Assembly: GCA_023398955.1 (NCBI GenBank)
Contig: JAEWRL010000118.1
Location: 1-64,000 of the forward strand
Origin: Pseudomonadota bacterium
Lineage (GTDB): Bacteria > Myxococcota_A > Polyangia > Polyangiales > Polyangiaceae
Length of the DNA stretch: 64,000 nt
Direction: 5' to 3'
The translations under genes were made by a program, and so were the position numbers. Below the pieces are notes generated by a model, which was not told where the DNA came from, made no database searches, and was given only the letters and a program-made list of their open reading frames with translations. Shown here piece by piece: positions 1-9,000 of the stretch. The number at the start of each line of letters is the position of its first letter. Positions within the stretch are counted from its first letter, which is position 1.

Positions 1-212
1 GCCGCACCGCCCATCGCCGCGCCGCCCGTGGCCGCACCGCCCGTGGCCGCACCGCCCATCGCCGCGCCGCCCGTGCCGACGGCTCCACCTGACCCGCCGC
101 TCGTGATGCCGCCACCGGTGCCCACGCCGTCTGTTGGGTTGTCATCCTCTCCGCCGCATGCGGCCGTGAGGATTGCACTGAGGAAGAGGAATTGTCCGAA
201 ACGTCGCGCCAC
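1..212 (-). CDS. Lipoprotein N-terminus with Gly/Ala repeats (partial, runs off left edge)
   Basis: The GTG start at 212 follows a GAGG about nine bases upstream. The N-terminus is a lipoprotein signal peptide: basic VARRF, a hydrophobic stretch, then an LTAAC lipobox. After the Cys comes a low-complexity linker with repeated GGAAMGGAATGGAAT-type units encoded by near-identical 15-30 base repeats. Linkers of this kind sit between the lipid anchor and the functional domain in many myxobacterial surface proteins. The functional domain lies outside the window, so no role can be given. The anchor and linker reading is solid; everything beyond is unknown. Confidence 0.6.
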   Translation of the reverse strand, partial: MARRFGQFLFLSAILTAACGGEDDNPTDGVGTGGGITSGGSGGAVGTGGAAMGGAATGGAATGGAAMGGA

Positions 213-480
213 CGGTCACCACCTCGAGTAAGCTCCCAGCTCGGAGCTGTTCTCTCTGTTTCTTATCCCGAAGAGCAACGCTGACAGGAGTGAGGGTTCT
301 GGATAAGGGGAGCATCTTCTCCCTCCCCCTCGTACATTTCCGCTGAGGACGAAGCGTCCGGTGGCAGGGCCGCCTCGCCCGAGTCCGCACCCACGCTGGG
401 TCTCAAAGGGGCACGGGACGAAGGACATGGATGCCTTCCCGACGGCGCCCAGCACCGTCGTCGGGAGGAATCCTCTCTCG
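213..480. other. Gene-poor gap left of a truncated regulator
   Basis: No convincing reading frame in either direction. The stretch lies where the missing C-terminal part of the upstream FHA/AAA regulator would be expected, but no AAA or HTH motif is visible in any frame. Confidence 0.4.
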
Positions 481-1131
481 TTACCGGTCGCTCGGCCTGC
501 GCCTGGAGGCATGACCCTGCGAAAACTGCGTCAAACCTGGCGGCATGACCCTGCAAATCACCGCCACGAATCGCCCTTGTCGCCCGCTCCAGCCATGGAG
601 CGCTTGAGCGAGCCCCTCCTTGCCGGTTCCCGTTTCCCCTTGGATGATCACGGGTAGATCTGCAGGCAGCTGGTCGATGCGCCCGACGGTCGTCGCCAGT
701 GTCGAGCCACCGAACCAACCTGGAGCGATCTCGGCGAAGCCACGGAGCGGTTCGTGTTCGACAGTCACCACGGCAACCCACTCCCCGCAGCGCAGTACGT
801 CTCCAGCCCGGAGTAGACTGTCACCGCAACGCCTCCCATTGACGAACAGTCCGTTGAAGCTGCCACAATCGAATACTGCTACAACGGGACCGTCGATCCG
901 GATCTCCGCATGGCGACGTGAGATTTCGGCCCCAGGAAGCGTGATGTCACATGCTTCATCGCGCCCGACTGTCACCCCTGAGCTCAAGGCCGATAGAGAA
1001 CACTTGGGGAAGACCCAACGAAGATGCGTCGCGCGGCGGAGCTCCGGCCGAGGAACCGTGCTCGCCGACGGCTGCGTACTCGTCGAAAGCAGGCGGCTCG
1101 GTTCTGATGAGTTTCCGAGGGTGACAGTCAT
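481..1131 (-). pseudogene. Truncated FHA-domain sigma-54 activator
   Basis: The frame encodes an FHA domain (VTVGRDE, EISRRHAEI, GSFNGLFVNG) followed by the beginning of a sigma-54 AAA+ domain, with a clear Walker A (GETGTGKE) and the next beta strand (FVAVIC). Homology then stops. The GAFTGA loop, Walker B, sensor motifs and Fis-type HTH of this family (usually about 450 residues in all) are missing, and the frame ends after some 28 unrelated residues. The ATG at 1131 is the likely start, though the frame stays open to 1173. The protein could still bind phosphothreonine peptides through FHA but cannot act as a sigma-54 activator. A 13-bp direct repeat lies where homology is lost. Confidence 0.7.
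508..554. repeat. 13-bp direct repeat pair at the pseudogene break
   Basis: GGCATGACCCTGC occurs at 508-520 and again at 542-554, 34 bases apart, within the segment where homology to the AAA domain ends. The pair could be a scar of the deletion that truncated the regulator. Confidence 0.5.
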
Positions 1132-1173
1132 CCTGAAGCCTGCAGGGTGAGAGGAGGGGACGGAATCGCACAC

Positions 1174-1868
1174 TATAGTACCCGGGAGTACCGCTCGGAG
1201 TCAACGCGGGTTGGCGCCACGCCTCGAACGCTCATGAACCTCTCAGTGCCTGAGGGCGGGCGCTCAGCCATCCCCGGTGGGCAATCTCATGGAATATTCG
1301 CTGATTAACGCCACGCGATCACGGCTCTCTATGTCCATGGGTAGTTGGGTAGTTCCCTGGGCCGACCGTCATCCTGCCGCTTCGGCGTCGGACGAACGTG
1401 GAATCGATGACGGCTCACGATCGAGCTGACGCGGAGTCATCTCCAGCCTCCGCGGGGGGGCGGCCGTCCGGGGTCGCCGAGTCGGATCGGCGTATGCCTC
1501 GAGCGAACCATTCGAGCCGCGCTTCGACTCGACCGTCGTCCCCTACACAACGCCAAGGGAAGGCAGAGGAGACCGAGATGGGGCTGGCGCGAGCATCGCC
1601 GCACCCAAGGTACGCCATCGAGTGTTCGAACATGTTCGAACACTCTTTTTCATGGGGACCGAGCCTTCGAACAACTGGGGCTCCCCACAGGAGTTGGTGA
1701 ACGCTCGGCGTTCTCCCTCTCATTCCCTACTCATCGCGACCACCACGGCATGACGACCCTTGAGACGGATCCCGACGGCTCGCGGCACGCGCCATGCACT
1801 GTGGCCCGCTCACCCAAGCTCGATCGCATTCAGCGTTCGCGCGCTGCCCCACCCCACAAGGAGCAATA
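1174..1868. other. About 700 bp without a supported gene
   Basis: Open frames on both strands here show no recognisable motif and no good ribosome site. The only clear structure is a perfect 26-bp palindrome followed by five T at 1620-1650. The last bases hold the ribosome site of the downstream lipoprotein gene. Confidence 0.5.
1620..1650. promoter_or_regulatory. Perfect 26-bp palindrome followed by T5
   Basis: Bases 1620-1645 are a perfect inverted repeat centred on GAACATGTTC and read identically on both strands. TTTTT follows at 1646-1650. It could be an operator for a dimeric repressor or, on the plus strand, a Rho-independent terminator with a 13-bp stem. The core resembles a Gram-positive-type LexA box (GAAC-N4-GTTC), but the spacing is two bases instead of four. 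There is no gene close upstream that obviously needs a terminator. Confidence 0.6.
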
Positions 1869-2561
1869 ATGAAGCCCAATGAGCCCAAGCTACGCCTCCA
1901 CGCGCGTGCAGCACCTGCCCTCCTGCTCGTACTAGCCAGCATCTATCCCATCGGATGTGGCAGCGACGACGGTTCGGATAGCTATGACTCCCTGGGCCCC
2001 TACGAGCCAAACGAGTCCGAGTCGAGCCGGAATCGGTGTGAACCCGAGTCGAGCTCGACATCCTGCGAGCGGTGCGTGAAGAGCAGGTGCTGTGACGAGT
2101 ACTTGCGGTGCGACGATAGCGAGAGCTGCGTGGACGCCATTCATTGCATCGAGAAGTGCTCCACGGAATCGTGTGCCGTGGATTGCACGAACACCGACCC
2201 GGAAGGCAGTGTGCTCCTGTTTCAACTCGTCGAGTGCAGCGATGCACGGTGCAACGACCACTGCAGCTCCGAAGGACCGGAACCCTCTGGGACGCCGCCC
2301 GACGCCCCTGGACAGCCAGCATCCATCTGCACCCCCTCACCCGATGCCGATGCGTGCGAGGCCTGCATCCTGACTTCGTGCTGTGGCGACACGACCGCCT
2401 GTACGAACGACGAGGAGTGTTCCAGCGCCTACTCCTGCCTCGCCGAATGCTCGACCGAGTCTTGCATCGAGTCTTGTGCCTATTCCTACCCCAGGGGCAC
2501 CGAGCTATTGGCCAACTTGCTGAGCTGCGCTGAAGCCGCCTGCGCCCGCCCGTGTGGCTAG
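1869..2561 (+). CDS. Secreted lipoprotein with two Cys-rich repeats
   Basis: A lipoprotein of 230 residues. The ATG at 1869 is preceded by AAGGAG and gives a signal peptide ending in the lipobox YPIGC. After an acidic Ser/Glu linker, two homologous Cys-rich modules of about 65-70 residues follow (roughly residues 55-125 and 160-230). Each has the spacing CxxC..CC, then C...C...C, and the shared phrase ECSTESC or KCSTESC. The modules are probably disulfide-bonded and exposed at the cell surface. No enzymatic motif is visible. An upstream in-frame ATG at 1794 is unlikely because it would bury the signal peptide. The protease lipoprotein gene follows 15 bases downstream, so co-transcription is likely. 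Confidence 0.8.
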   Translation: MKPNEPKLRLHARAAPALLLVLASIYPIGCGSDDGSDSYDSLGPYEPNESESSRNRCEPESSSTSCERCVKSRCCDEYLRCDDSESCVDAIHCIEKCSTESCAVDCTNTDPEGSVLLFQLVECSDARCNDHCSSEGPEPSGTPPDAPGQPASICTPSPDADACEACILTSCCGDTTACTNDEECSSAYSCLAECSTESCIESCAYSYPRGTELLANLLSCAEAACARPCG

Positions 2562-2576
2562 AGAAAGGAGCCGAAG

Positions 2577-4046
2577 ATGCAGGCAACCCTTTGCACCCCA
2601 ATCGCCGTGGCTCCCCAAGGTGTCACAACGGCGGATGCGTCGACTCAGGTTACAGCTCGAATCCAACTTCCACAAATGGTGAACATCATGCCTCGAGCAC
2701 ATCGCGCTAGACGCGGCTTCTTCACTACATTCAACAGCATCATCGCCCTCGTCATCGCCTATGGCTGCGGGAGCTCGTCATCCAGTGACAGTACCCCTGA
2801 CGACAAAGGCTCAGACAACACGAGCGGCGCAGCTGGCGCTGCCGGTAACCAGTCGACCGCGGACGCCGGAGAGAATGGCGGAGCGAGCGGATCGGTCGGT
2901 GGCCCCACGGACGGAGGGTCGTCTGGAAACGCAGGCGCCGCCGAGGACCCGGGGGATCCGCTGCTCATTGGTACCCTGTCCGAGGTGCAAGACGCCGTGG
3001 TCCGAATCGTCGCGGAAGGCGCGTTCCGAGACCCAGCGGATTCCGCGACTTACGCCGTGAGCGGCCAAGGGAGCGGGTTCATCATCGATCCCTCTGGCAT
3101 TGCCGTTACGAACAACCACGTCGTCACCGGACAAGCACGCCTCAAAATCTACTTCAACGGCGAGAGCACACCGCGCAACGCGCGAGTCCTTGGCGTATCC
3201 GAGTGTTCGGATCTCGCTGTCATTGACATCGAAGGCGATGGCTACAGGTACCTCGAATGGTACGGGGATGAGATCACGGCAGGGCTCGACGTCTATACGA
3301 TCGGCTACCCTCTGGGAGTCACCGACGTCACGATGACGCGCGGAATCGTTTCCCAACCCCATGCAGACGGTGAGACGACGTGGTCGTCCATCGACGACGT
3401 CATCCAACACGATGCCACAATCAACCCGGGGAGCTCCGGTGGCCCGTTGGTGACCCCGGCGGGACAGGTCGTAGGAGTCAACTACGCTGCTAATCGCGAG
3501 GCTTCACAGTATTTCGCGGTGGGACCCGATGAAACATTCCGCGTGTTCGACGAGTTGCTCGAGGGTCGCGACGTTACCTCCATCGGTATCAACGGCTCCA
3601 TCGTGCAGTTCACCAGCGGGGCTTACGGGATTTGGGTAGCCGCGGTGAGCTCGGGCTCTCCTGCCGACGAGGTCGGCATTCTCCCGGGTGACATCATCAT
3701 GGGCCTGGAAAACCTGCCGGCCAGTACCGAGGGAACGTTCGAAGAGTACTGCGATACCCTCCGCTCACGAGACGACGATGACCCCTTGAAGATCTTGGTC
3801 TACCGCATGGACACTGGATCGCACCTGGAAGGCACCCTCAATGGCTCACGGTTGTCCGTCATGTGCCCCTGGACGAACGACGGCGTGTGTGACGAACCCC
3901 AGGGAACCGACGCCTGCGTCGAAGGTACAGATACCGAAGACTGCAGCACCGACTCGGGGTGCCCTTGGACCAACGACGACGAATGCGACGAACCCGAGGG
4001 GACTGGCCTCTGCGCGGAAGGTACAGATTCAGCAGACTGCGCCTGA
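2577..4046 (+). CDS. HtrA/DegP-like trypsin-type serine protease with PDZ and C-terminal Cys repeats
   Basis: An envelope serine protease of the HtrA type. The trypsin fold shows all three catalytic elements: His in TNNHVV, Asp in SDLAVID and Ser in PGSSGGP. A PDZ-like domain follows (GSPADEVGILPGDII). The C-terminus has two copies of a CPWTND-x-CDEP-x-GT...C..GTD..DC module, a disulfide motif seen in secreted bacterial proteins. AAAGGAG precedes the ATG at 2577, but the first 37 codons have atypical third positions. Starting at the ATG at 2688 gives a normal lipoprotein signal peptide (MPRAHRARR, hydrophobic, YGC), so 2688 is a serious alternative. The protease may act in surface protein quality control or prey protein degradation; the substrate is unknown. 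Confidence 0.85.
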   Translation: MQATLCTPIAVAPQGVTTADASTQVTARIQLPQMVNIMPRAHRARRGFFTTFNSIIALVIAYGCGSSSSSDSTPDDKGSDNTSGAAGAAGNQSTADAGENGGASGSVGGPTDGGSSGNAGAAEDPGDPLLIGTLSEVQDAVVRIVAEGAFRDPADSATYAVSGQGSGFIIDPSGIAVTNNHVVTGQARLKIYFNGESTPRNARVLGVSECSDLAVIDIEGDGYRYLEWYGDEITAGLDVYTIGYPLGVTDVTMTRGIVSQPHADGETTWSSIDDVIQHDATINPGSSGGPLVTPAGQVVGVNYAANREASQYFAVGPDETFRVFDELLEGRDVTSIGINGSIVQFTSGAYGIWVAAVSSGSPADEVGILPGDIIMGLENLPASTEGTFEEYCDTLRSRDDDDPLKILVYRMDTGSHLEGTLNGSRLSVMCPWTNDGVCDEPQGTDACVEGTDTEDCSTDSGCPWTNDDECDEPEGTGLCAEGTDSADCA

Positions 4047-4229
4047 TGGGGATGTTGGCGACCATCGACCAGTATGGCTCCCGCGCCAGCCGCGAAGGCG
4101 ATGGCGCGGTGACCCCTCGCCGACACCTTGCTCGTCGAGCAGAGCATGAAAGCGCCGGGCGACGAGCTTGGAGCTCGAGCACCCGGGCGTGAGGGTGCCG
4201 CGGGCGGTGCGGGCTCCCCCGCTGCCCTG

Positions 4230-4496
4230 CTATCGCCTGTGGGCGTACACGTAGAGGTTCGTGTCTTGGTGAGGGACCTCTTCCCCGCTGGCGCCGCGCT
4301 CGATCAGCATCTGCTGTACGGAGTGAGCCTCCTCAGAGGTCAGAGCCTGCCACCATGCGCATTCGCTCTCTTGATTCACGTCGCGTGGCAAGGGGCAGAG
4401 CTCCGGATCATCAGTGAGTCCAATATACCAGTCGGCAATGTCCCCGCTGAGGTGAGCTTCGATGGTGGCGATCAAGCTGGGTATCGATTCGACCAT
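4230..4496 (-). CDS. Small GIY-YIG-like hypothetical protein
   Basis: A protein of 88 residues. The phrases DWYIGLTDDPE, CAWWQALTSEEA and LIERGASGEE...NLYVYA look like the small GIY-YIG-type domains that run WYVGI..DP.. to a closing VYVYA. The catalytic Tyr-x-Gly pattern is partly kept (YIG), but the later catalytic Arg and Glu cannot be placed with confidence. No signal peptide is seen. The overlapping plus-strand frame (4128-4595) has no recognisable features and is judged a shadow. Function is unknown; nuclease activity should not be assumed. Confidence 0.55.
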   Translation of the reverse strand: MVESIPSLIATIEAHLSGDIADWYIGLTDDPELCPLPRDVNQESECAWWQALTSEEAHSVQQMLIERGASGEEVPHQDTNLYVYAHRR

Positions 4497-4740
4497 GCAT
4501 CAGGGATGACTCGTCAAGGGGCGGCGCGCCAACGCCTGTTGCGACGCCGCCTCAGCATTCGAAAAGTTAATCGTGCACGAAGCCATAATTCTTGAGCAGA
4601 CGTCCGAGCGAGGGCGAAGGGCCATGCGCCTTACCTGTGCTCTTTCACCCCAAGGCACGTGTTAGACTCACAACGCACACATGGACCGAACTCGACGCTC
4701 GGAGCCTTCCGTCCGGCTCCTTCACGAAGGGCACACCTGA

Positions 4741-5739
4741 ATGGATCTCGACTGGCTCTTGTCCGAGGACAACCCCGCCACGCACTACCTTGCCGCCAGG
4801 GACCTCGTCCGTCCGCGCCCTACGCAGCGCACCCTCAAGGCCCTGCGGGCCAAGATGCTCGCTTGGGAACCGCTGCGGCGCATCCTGGCGCTTCAGCTTC
4901 AGGACGGCAGCTTCGCAGCCAGCCGGAGATTGCCGAAGGGTTCGGCCGAAGCAACGTACAATGCCCTTCGTCTCATGTCCCGTTGCGGTATGGATGCGGA
5001 GGACCGTCAGGTGGCGCGGGCGATGGACTACGTCGGAGCTCGCCACCTGAGCCACGGCGCGTTCTCCTACAACACCGGGGGCTCGGGCGTCTTGCCGTGC
5101 TACGTGGGGCTATTCACTCGGGACTTCATGCCGATTGTTGGCCGCGATGCTCCGTGCATCGTGTCGTCGCTGGACTGGATCGTGGACCACCAGCGCTTCG
5201 ACCATGGGTGCACGCGGGCAGGCGGCGAGAAGAAGTGGCCCTTCAGAGCCGTCGAGAGCTACGGCGGGTGCTGGCGGTCGGTGAGCTGCTACCACGGCGT
5301 GGTGGCGACCCTCGGCGCGCTGGCGCTACTACCCCCGGCATCCCGCACGCCGAAGCAAAAGGCGCGCCTGGGGGCGGCGCTTCGCTACCTCGAGCTCCAT
5401 AGGGGATTCAAGAAGAGCACGGAGAACCAACCGCTGTTTCGACACCTCACGGAGTTCTTCTTGTTCGGAGGGTACCGCAGCCACCTCATCGACGTGCTCG
5501 AAGCGGTCGCGAACGCCGACCCGAGCCTCGCCCAGACGGAGTGGGTGCGAGCCGCCGCCGCGGTGGTCGAGGACCAGACGGTAGACGGGAAGGTGCTCCT
5601 CGCGAAGAACTACCCCACGAAGCTCATCGACCCGCTCCCATTCGAACGAGTTCGCAAACCGTCGCGCTTCTTGACGTATCAGTGGCTGCTCACCAAGAGG
5701 AAGCTCGGTCTATCGACGGGGCGGCGCAAGCGCTCATGA
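4741..5739 (+). CDS. Terpenoid-cyclase-fold (alpha/alpha toroid) hypothetical protein
   Basis: A cytoplasmic protein of 332 residues with no signal peptide. It contains repeated helical segments with the pattern of prenyltransferase/squalene-cyclase repeats: LQLQDGSFAA near residue 60, ATYNALRLMSRCGM, then YVGARHLSHGAFSYN and a closing DQTVDGKVLL. The QDGSF and DGK phrases are typical of the inner helices of the (alpha/alpha)6 toroid. No DXDD or prenyltransferase zinc site is visible, so cyclase chemistry is not supported. GAAGG lies nine bases before the ATG. It stands alone between a gene-poor stretch and the kinase gene. Confidence 0.7.
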   Translation: MDLDWLLSEDNPATHYLAARDLVRPRPTQRTLKALRAKMLAWEPLRRILALQLQDGSFAASRRLPKGSAEATYNALRLMSRCGMDAEDRQVARAMDYVGARHLSHGAFSYNTGGSGVLPCYVGLFTRDFMPIVGRDAPCIVSSLDWIVDHQRFDHGCTRAGGEKKWPFRAVESYGGCWRSVSCYHGVVATLGALALLPPASRTPKQKARLGAALRYLELHRGFKKSTENQPLFRHLTEFFLFGGYRSHLIDVLEAVANADPSLAQTEWVRAAAAVVEDQTVDGKVLLAKNYPTKLIDPLPFERVRKPSRFLTYQWLLTKRKLGLSTGRRKRS

Positions 5740-6003
5740 GCACATGGAACGTCATCTGCTTCATGTGGCGGTTGCCCGGCGAGTTTCGACTCGGTGGAGT
5801 GCTCTGAGGTCGAGATCACGAAGCAGCGCGAGCATGAGTCGTGTACCCCCCCGAAAACATTGGTCGTTCGTGCTCCGCCGACGCCCCCGCTAGCGGGGCG
5901 CCTTAACGGAGAGGCCGGAGCTCTAGCCATCCGTGCCGCAGGGGCCTTCTAGCGTAGCTGGGTTTTCGTATAGCATGTTGGCGCGACTCTTCCGGACCTA
6001 CCC

Positions 6004-9000
6004 ATGACGGACCGCGGGCTGACTCCAACGATTGCCGAACGCTTGTTGTCGAGCAAGCACCTCGAGAGCGCTGCCCAAGCCATTATTTCACGCGATCGCA
6101 AGACGTGCACGGCTTCGCTCGCGGCACTGTTGGCCGATGTCTGCACCGGGGTGCCCTTACTGGGCGTGCTGGCACGCGACGTAGTGCGATGCGCCTTCGT
6201 CGAACCAGCCACTGAGAGGCTGCTCAGGGAGTTTGCTGCCTATGAGGCGGAGAAGGATCGTGAGGCATTCATCCGAGATCTGGCTCGTGCCGTCGAAGTG
6301 TTCGTCGCGCAAGCCCTACATCAGCTCGTTTGCGCTCAGGATCGCGGAGAGGAGAGACTCCTCGAAGCCCTGGGAGAGCTGCGTCGGGACTTCAATGACT
6401 TCCGGGAAGCGTTCGCCACGAGCCTCGCCCGGACGCCCAGAGCCCATCTCACGGAAGCACTGCGCATCGACGAGCAGGAGGTCTCGGACGGGGCCCCTGG
6501 GATCCGCGTCAGCCCTCCAAGCCAAAGGCCAGGGCAAGAGGGAGGAGGTGTGGGCCTGCAGATGGGAGATGGCTGCCAAGTCACGATTGGCCAGCTCATC
6601 GTCAATGCGCCGAGCAGAGATGAGAACAACCCCGCCGATCGCACCTCTGAGGATTCCCGGGAGCCCCCTAGCTATCGGAGCCAATGGGCTCGCCATCGTT
6701 CGTTGCGGCTGCGGGAGTTGAGGCGGAGGCTCAAGGAGCTGGCAGCCATAGGGGCGGACACGACGGCGCTCGACGGGGAAATCCGACTGATTCGACGCGA
6801 GCTACGCAATCGCCCTCCAGAACCTGGTTGGGAGTTCAAGAACGGCCGCTACATCTTGTGGGACGAGCTGGGACATGGGGGGTTCGGCACTGTTTGGAAG
6901 GCACTCGACAAGGCTCGCAAGGAGTACGTCGCGATCAAGGTGATGCACTCGCACCTCGCTGGTGACGCGGTGAAGCTCGACCGTTTCTTCCGGGGCGCCC
7001 GGGTAATGCAGAGCCTCACTCACCGCGGCATCGTGCGCGTGCTCGAGCCGCGGGGGGAAGACGAAGGTTACTACTATTTCGTGATGGAGCTCATGGGCGG
7101 TGGCAGCTTCAGCGAGGCAGTTGGCCGATCACGAATCACCGAAGGCGAGGCATTGGCGATGCTGCTCGACGTGGGCGACGCTCTCGCTGAGGCCCATGCC
7201 CGAGGGTGCGTCCACCGCGACGTGAAGCCGCGCAATATATTGCTCACCGTCGAACACCAGCCGAAGCTATCGGACTTCGATCTGGTGGGAGTGGCCGACA
7301 CGACGGGAGGGACCTCGTCTGGGGCACTCGGCACCTACGCTTACGCCGCTCCAGAGTGCCTGCGGCATCCTCAGAACGCAACGCCAGCGGCGGACGTGTT
7401 CAGCCTGGCGATGACGGCCGTCTTCGCCCTCTCCAGCGAAGAGCCCGACTACTGGAATCTGGGCGGAAGAATCGAGCGCCTGCCATGCGGTCCAAGCATG
7501 AAGGCCGTACTCCGCAAGGCTACGACGCGGGACCCTCGGGACCGCTACGAGGACGCACGCGCTCTGGTTGGAGCACTGAGAGAGGCTCTCGCGAACGACG
7601 GCGCGTCGCTCTGGGAAGCCAGCGAGGGCGTCGCCGAGTATCCTCGTGCACAGCCGAGCTCGCACGAAGCCGTCGGGATCCATTCGAGCCAAGGCGCCAC
7701 CGAGCCCACGAACGAGACGTCAGGCGTTGGTACGCCACCACCGTCGCCCGCACCCGAGCCCACGGTGCCAGACCGCAGCGTCCTCGTTCTCGAGCCCGCG
7801 CAGGCCGGCGGGGAACCGGAAACGCTGAAATCGATACCGACAGGAGCACAGAACGCTCAGTCCGACGAGCAGCTGCCACGCCCGATGCGCCCCGCTGAAG
7901 CCGGCGGAACGGCGCCCAAGGCAGACAGCCGACGCCTGGTCTTCGAAGCGTCCTCCAGAAAGGACCCGGCGCGCGTGAGCGTCACGACCCCACCGGTCGA
8001 GCGGGGAGCGCGCTCGAGCCCTGGGGCGAAACCACGCGGGCATCCGCTCCGCGGCCTCGGTCGGGTGCTCCCGTGGGCATTGCTTGGCATCGTGGCAGCT
8101 CTTTCGGTGCCCCTCCTGCGAAGTACCGGCCGCCCCGAGACCAAGCCGGCAGCGAGTACCGTATCCGTGAGCGGCACGGCGAGTACCGCTCGCGATGGCG
8201 ATGGCGATGGCGATGGCGATGCCAAGGTGGCGGCCGCCTCGATTTGCCAACACAAAGCGGACACCAACCGCGAAACTGGGAGGAACGGGGAGGCGATTAC
8301 GCTGGGGACCATCGTCGCTGATGTCCAGGATCGACGCGCCATCGCAGCCATGGTCGAAGATTTCGAGGCTCAGCAGGGGGTACAGGTCATCCACCATTGG
8401 TACGACCATGAGCAGTTCAAGAGGGAGCTCTTGTCGTACCTGCGAGAGTGCCCGGACGACGTCATCGCCTGGTTGGCTGGAGAGAGGGTGAGTCGTTCGG
8501 CATTCAACGACCATGTGCAGCGCATCCCCGGCGAGATCTGGGACCCGCTGGAAGCCCAAATGCCCGAGCCCATCATCTTGGCGCTCGAGCGCTTCGGCGA
8601 GCGCTACTATACCGTTCCATTCAAGACCTACCCGTGGGCATTCTACTACCGACGCAGCCTGTGGCGCGAGCGCGGCTACGAGATCCCGAACACGTGGGCG
8701 GAGCTCCTAGCGCTGGTGCACCAAATGAGGAGCGATGGCTTGGATCGGCCGATCGCCTTCGCGAACGCCGAGGGTTGGCCGGCGATGGGGACCTTCGATA
8801 TCCTCGACATGCGCATCAATGGCTACGGGTTCCACAGCGATCTGATGCGGGGCATCAAACGCTGGAACGATCCCCAGGTCAGGCAGGTGTTCGAGCACTG
8901 GAGAGAGCTACTCCCCTACTACACCGAAGGATGGGAGCTCCTGAAGTACAAGGAGGGCACGGGTATCCTCAAGGAACGCAAGGCCGGCATGTACTTCGTC

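Noticed and set aside
1..130. Repeated GCCGCACCGCCC-type units looked like a CRISPR or satellite array
   Set aside because: The units have no unique spacers and read in frame as a Gly/Ala linker of a minus-strand lipoprotein.
508..554. 13-bp direct repeat pair as a minimal CRISPR
   Set aside because: Only two short copies, no cas genes, and they fall inside a decayed regulator gene.
1620..1645. LexA box
   Set aside because: The half sites GAAC/GTTC are two bases apart, not four, and no SOS gene is adjacent.
4128..4595. Plus-strand frame of 155 codons
   Set aside because: No family features; it overlaps a better minus-strand small protein.
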